64,000 nt of DNA, from the NCBI RefSeq assembly GCF_030538655.1, contig NZ_JAUNTO010000013.1:27336-91335 (forward strand). The letters are read 5' to 3'. Made by a program: the position numbers and the translations under genes. Shown piece after piece: positions 1 through 10,094 of this stretch. The stretch comes from Paracoccus sp. (in: a-proteobacteria). Lineage in GTDB: Bacteria > Pseudomonadota > Alphaproteobacteria > Rhodobacterales > Rhodobacteraceae. Position 1 is the first letter of the stretch. The number at the start of each line of letters is the position of its first letter. Below the pieces are notes generated by a model that searched no databases, was not told the origin of the DNA, and saw only the letters and a program-made list of their open reading frames with translations.

Positions 1-500
1 AAGGCGGCCTCGGCGATGTGGTGCGAATTGAACCCGTGCAGCCGGTCCACATGCAGGGTGATCCCGCCATGCGTGGACAGCGCCTGAAAAAACTCGCGCA
101 CCAGTTCGACGTCAAAGCTGCCGATCTTGTGCGTCGGGAAATCCACATTCCACACCAGATAGGGCCGCCCCGACAGGTCCAGCGCCGCCCGAACCAGCGT
201 GTCATCCATCGCCAGATGAAACGCGCCATAGCGGCGGATACCCTTTTTGTCGCCCAAAGCCCGCGCCAAAGCCTGACCGAGCGCGATGCCGGTATCCTCG
301 ACGGTGTGGTGGTCGTCGATGTGCAGATCGCCGTCCGCCCGCACAGTCAGGTCGATCAGCGAATGCCGCGACAGCTGATCCAGCATATGGTCAAAAAAAC
401 CGATGCCCGTCTGATTGTCATAAACCCCGGTGCCGTCGAGGTTTACCGTAACCTCGATCCGGGTCTCGGCGGTGCTGCGGGAAATGGTCGCTGTGCGCAT
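1..500 (-). CDS. hisB: Imidazoleglycerol-phosphate dehydratase, C-terminus cut by window edge
   Basis: HisB removes water from imidazoleglycerol phosphate in histidine biosynthesis, using a di-manganese centre. Reading leftward from the ATG at 498-500 gives 166 codons before the window ends. The metal-binding blocks of the family are visible: FFDHMLDQ at residues 35-42 and DDHHTVED at 62-69, with a later [10 protein letters not shown] block close to the window edge. The enzyme is normally about 195 residues, so roughly 30 C-terminal residues lie outside. It is divergent from the BCCT gene; the 214-bp gap must hold both promoters. Confidence 0.95.
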   Translation of the reverse strand, partial: MRTATISRSTAETRIEVTVNLDGTGVYDNQTGIGFFDHMLDQLSRHSLIDLTVRADGDLHIDDHHTVEDTGIALGQALARALGDKKGIRRYGAFHLAMDDTLVRAALDLSGRPYLVWNVDFPTHKIGSFDVELVREFFQALSTHGGITLHVDRLHGFNSHHIAEAA

Positions 501-714
501 CCGTTCATCCTTTATCTCTGCCCGTTCTTTAGCCCGGCAGACCCCGCGCGCCAAGATCAAGCGCGGATTCGTCGCATCTGTCTTGGCTCTGGTCGGTTCT
601 GGTGGACAATGCCGGGGTGGCCGCCCTCATATTTCTGTGATACGCCCCGGCGCTTCTGTGGCCAAGGCCGCCGTCCGACCGACCGATCACAGCAACTGCG
701 CGAAAGGAAAGAGG

Positions 715-2448
715 ATGCCAGATCCAAAAAAGCCCCGTTCGGCCCGTAAGGGCCACCCCGGAGACAGCAGGTATGAACGGCCGATCCTCGGCGGCCACCC
801 CGAGTTGCTTCCCGAGGATGATGGGGTCGAACCGATTCCCCAACCGGAAGGCCCGACCGAGATTATCGACACCGATTACACCATCGGTCAGGACAATATC
901 GAAAAACGCGATGCCGCGATTCCCTTTGATATTCATAATCCGGTCTTTGGCGTTTCGGCACTGGCCATCGTTGTTTTTACCATTCTGACGCTGATGTTTC
1001 CCGCGCAGGCCGAGCCGCTGTTTGCTGGAATACGGAACTGGCTGACTGGCAATCTGGATTGGTTCTTTCTGCTTTCCGGCAATATTTTCGTTATTGTCTG
1101 CCTGTATCTGGTGCTGTCGCCCCTGGGCAGTATCCGCCTTGGGGGGCCAGAGGCGACGCCCGATTTTTCGCTGGGCGCGTGGTTCTCGATGCTGTTCGCC
1201 GCCGGCATGGGCATCGGCCTGATGTTCTATGGCGTCTCTGAACCGATGAGTCATTTCGAAGCAGCCTTTGCCGGGCCATCCTATGAAAACGGCGTGCGCA
1301 CGGATTGGGCGCCGCTGGGTGGGGCGGAAGGTGATGAAATGGGCGCGCGGCGTCTGGGTATGGCCGCGACCATCTATCACTGGGCGCTGCACCCTTGGGC
1401 GATCTATGCCGTTGTTGCGCTGGCGCTTGGTATTTTTAGCTATAACAAGGGCTTGCCGCTGACGATGCGCAGTGTGTTCTACCCGATCTTTGGCGACCGC
1501 ATCTGGGGGTGGCCGGGGCATGTCATCGACATTCTGGCGGTCTTTGCCACGATCTTCGGTCTGGCCACCTCATTGGGCTTTGGGGCCGAACAGGCCACGG
1601 CAGGACTGAATTTCCTGTTCGGCTGGTCGGATTCAACCACCGCCAAGGTGATCCTGATCGTTGTCATCACACTGATCGCGACGATCTCGGTCATCACCGG
1701 GGTGGAAAAAGGCGTCAAACTGCTGTCCGAATTCAACATGGCGCTGGCGGTGCTGCTGTTGTGCTTTGTGATTTTCGCCGGTCAGACCATGACGATCCTC
1801 ACCGGGTTCTTTGGCAATCTGGGGGCCTATGCGCGCGAGATTATCCCGCTGTCCAACCCGTTCGGTCGTGATGACAACAACTTCCGTGAAGGCTGGACGG
1901 CCTTTTACTGGGCATGGTGGATCAGTTGGTCACCGTTCGTGGGCATGTTTATCGCGCGGGTGTCGCGCGGTCGCACGGTGCGGCAATTGCTGGTCGCGGT
2001 GCTGATCGTGCCGTCGCTGGTCTGCGTGCTGTGGATGACGGCCATGGGCGGCACCGCCATCACGCAGACGCTGGCCGGATTTACCGGCATCAGCGAGGCC
2101 AGGCTTGAACTCAAGCTGTTCCAGATGCTGTCGCAATTGCCGATGACGCAGATCACCAGTCTGGTCGGCATCATTCTGGTGCTGGTGTTCTTCATCACCT
2201 CGTCCGATTCCGGCTCGCTGGTGATCGACACCATTGCCGCAGGCGGCAAGATCAACTCGCCCATTCCCCAGCGGGTGTTCTGGTGTTCGCTGGAAGGTCT
2301 GGTTGCCATCGCGCTGATGGTCGGTGGCGGGCTGGGGGCCTTGCAGGCGATGGCTGTGTCCACCGGGCTGCCCTTTACCATCGTGCTGCTGGGCGCTGTC
2401 TGGGCGATCATCAAGGGCCTTCATGGCGAGCGGCGTGAACTTGCCTGA
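715..2448 (+). CDS. BCCT-family betaine/carnitine/choline-type transporter
   Basis: This is a 577-residue secondary transporter of the BCCT family, which imports trimethylammonium compounds such as glycine betaine, often for osmoprotection. Family signatures are the glycine-rich GMGIGLMFYGVSEP segment and the tryptophan-rich WTAFYWAWWISWSPFVG block that lines the substrate site; about twelve hydrophobic segments follow a hydrophilic N-terminus of about 80 residues. The frame is open further upstream, but the ATG at 715 follows GAAAGGAAAGAGG and starts the hydrophilic head. The substrate cannot be read from sequence, and the long N-terminal tail is somewhat unusual. Confidence 0.9.
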   Translation: MPDPKKPRSARKGHPGDSRYERPILGGHPELLPEDDGVEPIPQPEGPTEIIDTDYTIGQDNIEKRDAAIPFDIHNPVFGVSALAIVVFTILTLMFPAQAEPLFAGIRNWLTGNLDWFFLLSGNIFVIVCLYLVLSPLGSIRLGGPEATPDFSLGAWFSMLFAAGMGIGLMFYGVSEPMSHFEAAFAGPSYENGVRTDWAPLGGAEGDEMGARRLGMAATIYHWALHPWAIYAVVALALGIFSYNKGLPLTMRSVFYPIFGDRIWGWPGHVIDILAVFATIFGLATSLGFGAEQATAGLNFLFGWSDSTTAKVILIVVITLIATISVITGVEKGVKLLSEFNMALAVLLLCFVIFAGQTMTILTGFFGNLGAYAREIIPLSNPFGRDDNNFREGWTAFYWAWWISWSPFVGMFIARVSRGRTVRQLLVAVLIVPSLVCVLWMTAMGGTAITQTLAGFTGISEARLELKLFQMLSQLPMTQITSLVGIILVLVFFITSSDSGSLVIDTIAAGGKINSPIPQRVFWCSLEGLVAIALMVGGGLGALQAMAVSTGLPFTIVLLGAVWAIIKGLHGERRELA

Positions 2449-2540
2449 GACCTGCCGGGCGGGCGCAGATATTGCGCCTGTCCTTGCCAGCACGGGGTTT
2501 GAGTGTCAAAACCCGTTCTGACACGACAAAGGACAAGCGG

Positions 2541-2999
2541 ATGAGCGACATAGCCACAGCCGAACGCCGTCTCAGTGCGGCGCTGGACCGGATCGACTAT
2601 CTGCTGGAAACTGGCCGCCTGCGACAAATCCCCGCCGCGCCCGCCTCTGATTCCGATCTGGCTGCCCGGCTGGATGCGGCACTGGCGGAAAATGAACGGC
2701 TGTCGCAGGAACTGGCCGTAGCGCAGAACCATGCGCCCGCAGCCGATACGGCCAACCGTCTGCAGGAGGCCATCGAAGAAATCGCCCGCCTTGCCCTTGC
2801 CAACGAAGAATTAAGCAACGCCAACCGCGCCTTGATCGAGGCGCAGCCGGGCGAAAACAGCGATCAGGCCAGCATTGCCGCGCTTGAGGCCGAAATTCAG
2901 GCCCTGCGCGCCGCGCGCGAGGCCGAGATCGCACAACTGGGCGACATCATGGCCGAACTGGAACGCCTGATGGGCGTCAAAAACGGCGAAAGGGGCTGA
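2541..2999 (+). CDS. Coiled-coil protein upstream of zapA (ZauP-like position)
   Basis: This 152-residue protein is almost wholly predicted coiled coil (long Ala/Glu/Leu/Arg helices) without cysteines or membrane segments. It ends two bases before zapA, so the two are surely co-transcribed. In Caulobacter a small coiled-coil protein called ZauP is encoded just upstream of zapA and works with ZapA to focus the Z-ring; the position and fold type here suggest an analogous role. No sequence similarity to ZauP was tested, and this protein is roughly twice as long. The start ATG follows AAAGGACAAGCGG. Confidence 0.7.
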   Translation: MSDIATAERRLSAALDRIDYLLETGRLRQIPAAPASDSDLAARLDAALAENERLSQELAVAQNHAPAADTANRLQEAIEEIARLALANEELSNANRALIEAQPGENSDQASIAALEAEIQALRAAREAEIAQLGDIMAELERLMGVKNGERG

Positions 3000-3001
3000 T
3001 T

Positions 3002-3361
3002 ATGGCAGAGGTCACATTCACCATCGGTCAGCGCGATTACACCCTGTCGGCGCAGGACGGCGAAGAAAAACTGCTGCGCCGCGCCGCTGCGATGCTGGAT
3101 ACCGAGGCGCAGCAGATCTTGTCGCAGGCGGGCCGGATGCCCGAACCGCGCCTGCTGCTGCTGGCCGGTCTGATGCTGGCCGACCGCACCGCACAATTCG
3201 AGGATCGCGCTGACAAGGCTGAACGGGAACTGAACCGGCTCAAAGCGCACCCGGAGCGGGTCGAAATCCCCGTTATCCCCGCCGATCTGCACGAGGCGAT
3301 GAACGAACTCGCCGCCCGCGCCGAAGCCCTGGCTGACCGCATCGAAGACGACGCCTCCTGA
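3002..3361 (+). CDS. zapA: Cell division protein ZapA
   Basis: ZapA is a small cytoplasmic protein that binds and bundles FtsZ at the division site. The 119-residue product has the family build: an N-terminal beta region with IGQRDYTLSAQDGEE, a helix with RMPEPRLLLLAGLMLADR, then a C-terminal coiled coil for tetramerisation. It lies two bases after the upstream coiled-coil gene and converges on valS. Confidence 0.88.
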   Translation: MAEVTFTIGQRDYTLSAQDGEEKLLRRAAAMLDTEAQQILSQAGRMPEPRLLLLAGLMLADRTAQFEDRADKAERELNRLKAHPERVEIPVIPADLHEAMNELAARAEALADRIEDDAS

Positions 3362-3370
3362 ACCGCAGGC

Positions 3371-3413
3371 GTCTTTCGTTCATAAATATCCCCGCCGGAG
3401 GCTCCGGCAGGGG
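3371..3413. terminator. Hairpin between zapA and valS, part of a dispersed AAATATCCC element
   Basis: A GCCGGA-GGC-TCCGGC stem (3394-3408) is flanked by CCCC and GGGG and preceded by GTCTTTCGTT and AAATATCC. It sits in the convergent gap, so it could end transcription from both sides. There is no long T-run. The same leader words recur at 18881 and 21741. Confidence 0.5.
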
Positions 3414-3416
3414 CGT

Positions 3417-6400
3417 CTAAGCCATCGCCCGCAATTGAGAAAGCGCACCGTTCAACCGGGCCAGATCATCTTCCAGCGCGGCCAGTTTGGCGCGGGTTTC
3501 CTCGATCACCTCGGCATCGGCATTCTCGACGAATTTCGGGTTCGACAAACGCCCGCGCAATCCGCCTGCGTCTTTCTCTGCCCTGGCCGCCGCTTTTTCC
3601 AGTCGCGCGGTTTCCACATCCACGTCGATCAGATCGCCAATCGGCAGCGCGAACGAAGCCCCCGGCGCGGCTACCGCGATCATCCCCTTGCCAGCCGCGC
3701 CGTCAGCGGGCGGATTAACCCGCGCCAGCCGTTCGATCAGCGCAGCGTTCCCGGCCAGTGCGGCGCGGGCGGCATCGTCGGCCTGCGTCACGATCAGGTC
3801 CAGTTTCGCCCCTGCGGGAACGCCCATCTGCGCACGCGCAGACCGCACGCTTTCGATCAGCGAAATCACCCAGTTCATCTGCCGGTCGGCATTGGCGTCG
3901 ATCAGTTCCGCGCCATATTCCGGCCAGTCGCCATGCACCAGCATCCCCGCGCGATCCCCGGTCAGCGACCACAGCTCTTCGGTCACAAACGGCATGATCG
4001 GGTGCAGCAGGGTAAAGCACTGATCCAGCACCCAGCCCATCGTGGCGCGGGTTTCATCGGCATATTCGCCATCGAACAAGGGCTTGGCGAACTCGACATA
4101 CCAGTCGCAGACCTTGCCCCAGACAAAGGCATAAAGCCCGGTCGCCGCATCATTGAAGCGATAGCCTGCCAGCGCCTCGTCCGTCGCCATGCGAATCCGC
4201 GCGACCTCGCCGATGATCCAGCGGTTCACCGTATGCGCAGGCTCGGGCCGCGCACCGCCGCCGCGCACGCCGTTCATCTCGGCAAAGCGGGTGGCGTTCC
4301 AGATCTTGGTGACAAAGTTGCGGTTCGCCTCGACATGTTTCGGCCCCAGTTTGGGGTCGCGGCCCATCGCGGCCATGCTGGTCAGGGTAAAGCGCAGCGC
4401 ATCGGCGCCGAAATCGTCGATCAAGGTCAAGGGGTCGATGACGTTGCCCTTGGACTTGGACATCTTCGCGCCCTTTTCGTCGCGCACCAGCCCGTGGACA
4501 TAGACCGTGCGGAACGGCACATCGCCCGCAACCTCTAGCTGCATCATCATCATGCGGGCGACCCAGAAGAAGATGATGTCAAAGCCGGTGACCAGCACAT
4601 CGGTCGGGTAATATCGCTGTAATTCCGGGGTGTTTTCCGGCCAGCCAAGCGTGCCAAGCGGCCACAGCCCCGAGGAAAACCACGTGTCCAGCACGTCGGG
4701 GTCGCGCCAGACCGGATAGATCAGATGCGTGGGGTCTTGGCTCAGGTTATAATCGGCCAGCGCGTGGGCCAGCGTTTCGATGGCCGCGTCACGGTCTGCG
4801 ACCTCAACCACGCGGCTGACTTCCAAGGGCTGCGGCAGGCCGGCGATGGCATCGCGGAACGGCTCGATCACGTCATTGAAATGCGGTGCGGCGCGATGGA
4901 TTTCGCCCGCGTGAACCATGCCTTCGGCCAGCAGGCGGAACAGCTCGACCTCATCTAAAGCACCGTCGCCTTCGTCATCGGTAAAGCCGTCCAGCCCCAG
5001 ATCCAGCCCATACCACACCGGGATCTGATGCCCCCACCACAGCTGGCGGGAAATCGTCCAAGGCTCGATATTTTCCAGCCAGTTGAAATAGACCTTTTTG
5101 TGCTGTTCCGGCAAAATCTCGGTGCGGCCGTCGCGGACGGCCTCCAGCGCGGGGCCGACGATGCGGGCGGTATCCACGAACCACTGATCGGTCAGCATCG
5201 GTTCGATCACCACGCCGGAACGGTCGCCAAAGGGCTGCATGATCGCTTTGGCATCGACCAGCGGGCGGCGCTCAAGGTGTTCGGCGCCGGTTTCCTTGTC
5301 GATGCTCTTGTGCAGGAAGGTGACGGCCAGCCCTTCGCGGGTGATCTCGTCCACCACCACGGCGCGCGCGTCGAAACGATCCAGCCCGCGCAGTTCTTCC
5401 GGAACAAGGTTCACGTTCGACACATCGCCCACATCCTCGCCGCGCGCCGCGCGGGTGGCGATCTCGGCGCTTTCCGCATAGCTCAGCCCATCGGCGCGCA
5501 TCGCGCCCTTGGTGTCCATCAGCGCATAGAGCGGAATCCCGTTCCGCATCGCCACGCCGTAGTCGTTGAAATCATGCGCGCCGGTGATTTTCACCGCGCC
5601 GGACCCGAAATCGGGATCGGGATATTCGTCGGTGATGATCGGGATCAGCCGGCGGTGTTCCTTCGGCCCAACCGGGATTTCCACCAGCTTGCCCACAATC
5701 GGCGCGTAACGCGCATCATCCGGGTGAACCGCCACCGCGCCGTCGCCCAGCATGGTTTCGGGCCGCGTCGTGGCGATGCTGATGTAATCGCGCGTCTCGC
5801 GCAGGGTCACATTGCCGTCTGCGTCGCGTTCCACATATTCATAGGTTTCGCCACCCGCCAGCGGGTATTTGAAATGCCACATATGGCCGGGCGTTTCGCG
5901 GTTTTCGACCTCAAGATCGGAAATCGCGGTTTCAAAATGCGGGTCCCAGTTCACCAGCCGCTTGCCGCGATAGATGATGCCTTTGTTGTAAAGGTCCACG
6001 AAAACCCGGATTACCGCGTCGTGGAAATTGCCCTGTTCCCCATCAGGCGCGCCCGGCGCGCCCGACATGGTAAAGGCATTGCGGGACCAGTCGCAGGACG
6101 CCCCCAGCCGTTTCAGCTGATTGATGATCGTGCCGCCGGATTCCTGCTTCCACGCCCAGACTTTTTGCAAAAACGCTTCGCGCCCGATGTCGCGGCGGCC
6201 CGGCTGACCGGCTTGGGCCATCTGCCGTTCCACCACCATCTGCGTCGCAATTCCCGCATGGTCCTGACCCGGTTGCCACAGCGTGTCAAAGCCGCGCATC
6301 CGGTGCCAGCGCACCAGAATATCTTGCAGCGTGTTGTTCAGCGCGTGGCCGATGTGCAGGCTGCCGGTGACGTTCGGCGGCGGGATCATCACGGTAAAGG

Positions 6401-6509
6401 TCTCGGCCCGCCGCGCGTTAGCCCCGGCGGCAAAGGCCCCGCTGCGTTCCCATTCGGCGGCGATCCGCTGTTCCGCCGTCCCGGCGTTAAAGCTTTTGTC
6501 CATGCTCAT
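3417..6509 (-). CDS. valS: Valine--tRNA ligase
   Basis: This class I aminoacyl-tRNA synthetase charges tRNA-Val in the cytoplasm. At 1,030 residues it has the HIGH signature at residues 52-55 (within [17 protein letters not shown]) and the KMSKS signature at about residue 682 ([15 protein letters not shown]). The CP1 editing domain lies between them, and a C-terminal coiled arm rich in Ala/Glu/Lys is present. The start MSMDKSF offers two in-frame Mets two codons apart. It stands alone, converging with zapA and downstream of a VOC gene in the same direction with a 224-bp gap in which I see no gene. Confidence 0.97.
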   Translation of the reverse strand: MSMDKSFNAGTAEQRIAAEWERSGAFAAGANARRAETFTVMIPPPNVTGSLHIGHALNNTLQDILVRWHRMRGFDTLWQPGQDHAGIATQMVVERQMAQAGQPGRRDIGREAFLQKVWAWKQESGGTIINQLKRLGASCDWSRNAFTMSGAPGAPDGEQGNFHDAVIRVFVDLYNKGIIYRGKRLVNWDPHFETAISDLEVENRETPGHMWHFKYPLAGGETYEYVERDADGNVTLRETRDYISIATTRPETMLGDGAVAVHPDDARYAPIVGKLVEIPVGPKEHRRLIPIITDEYPDPDFGSGAVKITGAHDFNDYGVAMRNGIPLYALMDTKGAMRADGLSYAESAEIATRAARGEDVGDVSNVNLVPEELRGLDRFDARAVVVDEITREGLAVTFLHKSIDKETGAEHLERRPLVDAKAIMQPFGDRSGVVIEPMLTDQWFVDTARIVGPALEAVRDGRTEILPEQHKKVYFNWLENIEPWTISRQLWWGHQIPVWYGLDLGLDGFTDDEGDGALDEVELFRLLAEGMVHAGEIHRAAPHFNDVIEPFRDAIAGLPQPLEVSRVVEVADRDAAIETLAHALADYNLSQDPTHLIYPVWRDPDVLDTWFSSGLWPLGTLGWPENTPELQRYYPTDVLVTGFDIIFFWVARMMMMQLEVAGDVPFRTVYVHGLVRDEKGAKMSKSKGNVIDPLTLIDDFGADALRFTLTSMAAMGRDPKLGPKHVEANRNFVTKIWNATRFAEMNGVRGGGARPEPAHTVNRWIIGEVARIRMATDEALAGYRFNDAATGLYAFVWGKVCDWYVEFAKPLFDGEYADETRATMGWVLDQCFTLLHPIMPFVTEELWSLTGDRAGMLVHGDWPEYGAELIDANADRQMNWVISLIESVRSARAQMGVPAGAKLDLIVTQADDAARAALAGNAALIERLARVNPPADGAAGKGMIAVAAPGASFALPIGDLIDVDVETARLEKAAARAEKDAGGLRGRLSNPKFVENADAEVIEETRAKLAALEDDLARLNGALSQLRAMA

Positions 6510-6733
6510 CGGTCATCCCCTTGCTTGGCCTTTGGATTAACGGCTGGCGCGGGGAAGGCCAAGGGTGATCCGTCATCGCCGGTGGCGGCTGACCCGGTAA
6601 TGCCCGTGCCAGATCAGGCCAAAGCGCCGCGCGGCCTGCGAAACGCCCGCCCGTTCAAAGGCCCAGATCCATTGCGCAACGCCCCGCTTGCTGTTTGCCC
6701 AAATGCGCAGCTTTGGATGCAAGGCTGCCCCAA

Positions 6734-7513
6734 TCAGCGAGGCCCGACCACGGCAAACCATGCGCCCTGCGGGTCTTGTGTGATGGCGATCCAGGCGCCG
6801 CCGGGCACTTCGGTCGGGCCATGATGAATGCTGCCGCCTGCCGATTTGATCCGTTCGATGGCGGATTCGGTGCTGTCCACGCCGAAATAGGGCAGCCAGT
6901 GCGACACCGGCGCATCCCCCAGCCCCATAATCGCGCCGATGTCGGCCCCGTTGCGGCGGATAAGCTGATAGGTGCCCATCTCGCCCATGTCCATCGCATC
7001 GCCCTTGGTCCAGCCGAAATGGCGGGCATAAAAGGCCAGACCAGCCTCGGGGTCGCTGGTCATCAACTCGTTCCAGTTCCCGTGGCCGGGTTTCGACTGA
7101 TCGAAGGGGGCGTTGGCTTGGGCCTGGGCGATTTCGGCTGCGGTCATCTGCGACATGTCCGCCTGTAAAATGCCAAAGCGCGCGCCCTGCGGATCGGCGA
7201 TGAGGGCATAAAGGCCGGTTCCGGGCACCTCGGTCGGGCCGGACAGGATCTTTGCCCCGTCCTGATGCATGGCCGCGCAGCTTGCGGCGCAGTCATCGAC
7301 GGCGAAACAGATCAGCCAGTGCGGCGGCTGATCGCCAGCTGTCGCTGTCAGGCCCGCGACCATCGCATCGCCCATCCCGGCCAGCGTATAATCAAAGCCG
7401 GGCATTCCGGCATCGGCGGTTTGCCAGCCCAGAACCGTCGCATAGAAACGGCCGGCCTCGGGTGGGTTGCTGGTATTCAGCTCATACCAGCAGGGATTGC
7501 CTTGATCGCTCAT
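6734..7513 (-). CDS. Two-domain VOC (glyoxalase-fold) protein
   Basis: The 259-residue protein consists of two vicinal-oxygen-chelate modules, at about residues 1-120 and 140-259. Each has the WYEL or WNEL opening, a FYATVLGW or FYARHFGW helix, and a DPQGA.FG/F-type ending (ADPQGARFG and TQDPQGAWFA). VOC proteins of this subgroup are soluble and often annotated as glyoxalase or bleomycin-resistance-like, but their substrates are mostly unknown. It is divergent from the HxlR gene, which may regulate it. Confidence 0.85.
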   Translation of the reverse strand: MSDQGNPCWYELNTSNPPEAGRFYATVLGWQTADAGMPGFDYTLAGMGDAMVAGLTATAGDQPPHWLICFAVDDCAASCAAMHQDGAKILSGPTEVPGTGLYALIADPQGARFGILQADMSQMTAAEIAQAQANAPFDQSKPGHGNWNELMTSDPEAGLAFYARHFGWTKGDAMDMGEMGTYQLIRRNGADIGAIMGLGDAPVSHWLPYFGVDSTESAIERIKSAGGSIHHGPTEVPGGAWIAITQDPQGAWFAVVGPR

Positions 7514-7632
7514 GCTTGGTCCTTTCAGGTATTTTGGTTGTCAGACAGAGGCGAGCAGCCGCCCGAGATCATACCGTCATTTTCTGCCGATTGTGGTGGG
7601 CCACAGTAATTCCCCAAATATGAGTGTGACCG

Positions 7633-7661
7633 TTGTAGTATTAAAAAGCAACTGATAGTTA
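7633..7661 (+). promoter_or_regulatory. Candidate promoter of the HxlR gene, possibly leaderless
   Basis: TTGTAG at 7633-7638 is followed after 17 bases by TAGTTA at 7656-7661, in an AT-rich patch of an otherwise GC-rich region. A transcript from here would begin at or just before the ATG at 7668, and no Shine-Dalgarno sequence precedes that ATG. Confidence 0.4.
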
Positions 7662-7667
7662 TAAAAC

Positions 7668-8324
7668 ATGACTGAAATGGCAAAGCTCCGCTATGATGAA
7701 GGCTGTCTGGCCGCCCATGCGTTGAACCTGATCGGGGATCGCTGGGCGTTGCTGGTGGTGCGCGAACTGATGTTCGCGCCCAAGCGATTTCAGATGATCC
7801 GCGCGGGCCTGCCGGGTGTGTCGGCGGCGATCCTGACCGGGCGGCTGCGGCAACTGGCCGGGGCAGGGGTGGTGACGCATGACGCCGCCTTGGGTCTGTA
7901 TGGGCTGAGCGATGCGGGTCGGGCGCTGATGCCGGTGCTGCAAAGCCTGTGCCATTGGGGCGTGACGCAGCCGGGACATGACCACACGCGCTTTATCAGC
8001 CCCTCTGCGCTGATGATTTCCATGACGGCGATGCTGGATGCGCGTGCCGCAGCGGGGCGGCATTTCGATGCGGGCTTTGATCTGGGGGCAGAGCGGTTCC
8101 TGTGGCGGCTGAGCGATGGCCGCGCGCAGGTTCAGGCTGTGGCGTTGCCCAAGGGTGATTTTACCCTGTCCGGCGATGGCAATACGCTGGCGGTGGCGAT
8201 TTACGGGCCGGTGCCGCTGCGCGATCTGGTCGCGGCAGGGGGGATCGGGGTTGAGGGGAATGTCACTGCGGCGCAGCGGTTCGTTTCGCTGTTTTCGCTG
8301 CGCGCGCCCGAACAGGGTATTTAG
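7668..8324 (+). CDS. HxlR-family winged-helix transcriptional regulator
   Basis: The first 100 residues have the HxlR pattern: a cysteine near the start (YDEGCLAAHALNLIGDRWALLVVREL), then FQMIRAGLPGVSAAILTGRLRQL and a wing ending LYGLSDAGRALMPVL. HxlR proteins respond to aldehydes, redox or ligands and usually control a neighbour. A further 100 residues with no clear signature form a possible ligand-binding domain. It is divergent from the two-domain VOC gene, its most likely target. Confidence 0.85.
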   Translation: MTEMAKLRYDEGCLAAHALNLIGDRWALLVVRELMFAPKRFQMIRAGLPGVSAAILTGRLRQLAGAGVVTHDAALGLYGLSDAGRALMPVLQSLCHWGVTQPGHDHTRFISPSALMISMTAMLDARAAAGRHFDAGFDLGAERFLWRLSDGRAQVQAVALPKGDFTLSGDGNTLAVAIYGPVPLRDLVAAGGIGVEGNVTAAQRFVSLFSLRAPEQGI

Positions 8325-8345
8325 ACAGGCAGGAAACCCGCTGGC

Positions 8346-8777
8346 TCAGGTCGCCCGGTCCAGCTTGGTTGACAGATGGATCAGGCTTTCAGACGAGCGA
8401 ACCCCCTCGATCCCGCCGATCCGGTCCAGCACGTCATCCAGTTCCGCAGTCGAGGCACAGGCCAGTTGCAGCAGCAGATCAACCCGCCCGCTGGTCGAAT
8501 GGATGCCCTCTACCTGAGCGATCACGCGCAGCCGGGTCAGCACGGCGGGCAGGGTGCGCGGTTCGATCGCGATCAGGACGGTGGTGCGGATGTGACCGGC
8601 GCGCGCGGCTTCGCCAAGGCGCAGGGTATAGCCGGCGATGGTGCCATTGGATTCCAGCCGTTCCAGCCGGGCCTGAACCGTGGACCGCGCCACGCGCAGC
8701 TTGCGCGCCAGCACCGCGACGGAAATGCGGGCGTCCTGCGACAGATGTGTCAGGATGCGGCGGTCAAGATCGTCCAT
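8346..8777 (-). CDS. Lrp/AsnC-family transcriptional regulator
   Basis: The 143-residue protein begins MDDLDRRILTHLSQDARIS and has the helix-turn-helix VAVLARKLRVARSTVQARLERL, followed by an RAM-type ligand domain with SGRVDLLLQLACASTAELDDVL. The frame runs on upstream, but the Met at 8777 is the family's normal beginning. It is divergent from the decarboxylase gene with 128 bases between the starts, so it probably regulates that gene and itself in response to an amino acid. Confidence 0.9.
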   Translation of the reverse strand: MDDLDRRILTHLSQDARISVAVLARKLRVARSTVQARLERLESNGTIAGYTLRLGEAARAGHIRTTVLIAIEPRTLPAVLTRLRVIAQVEGIHSTSGRVDLLLQLACASTAELDDVLDRIGGIEGVRSSESLIHLSTKLDRAT

Positions 8778-8905
8778 GATGGCTCCATTTTGACGGAATT
8801 TCTGGCGGAATGACAAGGTTTTCAGATAAAATCACGCTTTTCAATGATGAAATCAAACGTCATATGGCGCATCTTTCTGGCTTTGGAACATGGGAAGGGC
8901 CAAGC

Positions 8906-10060
8906 ATGGGACAGAACAAGACCGTCTGGGATAACCCCGCTGACCTGATCCGGCACATGCAGCCGGAAAATCCGGTCATGGCCTTTGCGCCGACCTTGCT
9001 GCAAGACAAGGCGCGGCAGTTCCTTGCCGGTTTTCCGGGGCTTGTGACCTATGCTGTCAAATCCAACCCCGAGGAAGTGGTGATCCAGAATCTGGTCGCC
9101 GCCGGGCTGCGCGGCTTTGATGTGGCATCACCTGCGGAAATCGACCTGATCGGGCGGTTGGCGCCGGGCGCGGCGCGGCATTACCACAACCCGGTGCGTT
9201 CGGCTGCGGAAATCGCTCATGCGGTTCAGGCGGGCATTCTGGCATGGTCGGTGGACAGCCGGTCGGAACTGGACAAGCTGTTCGCGCAGGTGCCGGTTGC
9301 GGTGGATGGGGCGGGTGTGGAAATCTCGCCCCGCTTCAAGCTGCCGGTGCTGGGGGCCGCCTATGATTTCGGTTCGAAGTTCGGGGCGACGCCGGATCTG
9401 GCGGCCGAACTGCTGCGCGCGGTGGCGGATCGCGGCTATACGCCGTCGCTGACCTTCCACCCCGGCACACAATGCGTCGATCCCGGCGCGTGGGAAAGCT
9501 ATATCCGCGTGGCGGGTGAAATCTGCGATACGGCGGGGGTGCGGGCCGTGCGGCTGAACGTCGGTGGCGGTTTCCCGTCCTATCGCGTGCATGGGGTCGA
9601 ACCGGACCTTGAGGCGATCTTTGACCGCATCGGCTCTGTTACCGCCGAGGTGTTTGGTCCTGACGCTCCGCAACTGGTGTGCGAGCCGGGCCGCGCCCTG
9701 TGTGGCGATGCCTTTTCTCTGATTGCCCGCGTCAAGGCGGTGCGCGACGGCACCAGCGTGTTTCTGAACGATGGCGTTTACGGCGGGCTGACCGAACTGC
9801 CCATCGTCGGCAATCTGGACCGGATCGAGGTGCTGACCCCCGACGGCACCCCGCGCGGGGCCGAGGCGCATGGCCGGGTGATTTTCGGCCCGACCTGCGA
9901 TTCGGTGGACCGCCTGCCCGGCGAGTTGAGCCTGCCGAACGATATTGCCGAAGGGGATTACGTCATTTTTCACGGTGCGGGTGCCTATTCGACGGTGACG
10001 AACACGCGTTTCAACGGCTTTGGCCTGATGACCCACGCTACCGTGATGTCACTGGGCTAA
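8906..10060 (+). CDS. Type III PLP-dependent decarboxylase (ornithine/diaminopimelate decarboxylase fold)
   Basis: This fold-type III enzyme of 384 residues carries the PLP-lysine motif TYAVKSNPE near residue 47, HPGTQC, a glycine-rich phosphate loop (NVGGGFPSY), the EPGR block and the FGPTCDSVDR motif with the active-site cysteine. The short length and FGPTCDS favour ornithine- or lysine-type decarboxylation, that is polyamine formation, over meso-DAP decarboxylation. I place the start at 8906, behind GGGAAGGG, because the upstream AT-rich stretch looks like the promoter shared with the lrp gene. The polyamine transport operon at 30 kb would fit such chemistry but is not adjacent. Confidence 0.82.
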   Translation: MGQNKTVWDNPADLIRHMQPENPVMAFAPTLLQDKARQFLAGFPGLVTYAVKSNPEEVVIQNLVAAGLRGFDVASPAEIDLIGRLAPGAARHYHNPVRSAAEIAHAVQAGILAWSVDSRSELDKLFAQVPVAVDGAGVEISPRFKLPVLGAAYDFGSKFGATPDLAAELLRAVADRGYTPSLTFHPGTQCVDPGAWESYIRVAGEICDTAGVRAVRLNVGGGFPSYRVHGVEPDLEAIFDRIGSVTAEVFGPDAPQLVCEPGRALCGDAFSLIARVKAVRDGTSVFLNDGVYGGLTELPIVGNLDRIEVLTPDGTPRGAEAHGRVIFGPTCDSVDRLPGELSLPNDIAEGDYVIFHGAGAYSTVTNTRFNGFGLMTHATVMSLG

Positions 10061-10094
10061 CCCTTTCGTAACCAGGCTGTGCTAGCGTGGGCGG

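Noticed and set aside
6573-6761. A 62-codon minus-strand frame between the VOC gene and valS
   Set aside because: It overlaps the VOC C-terminus, lacks a ribosome site and shows no family features.
5028-6824. A 598-codon frame antisense to valS
   Set aside because: It covers the synthetase catalytic region and has shadow-like composition.
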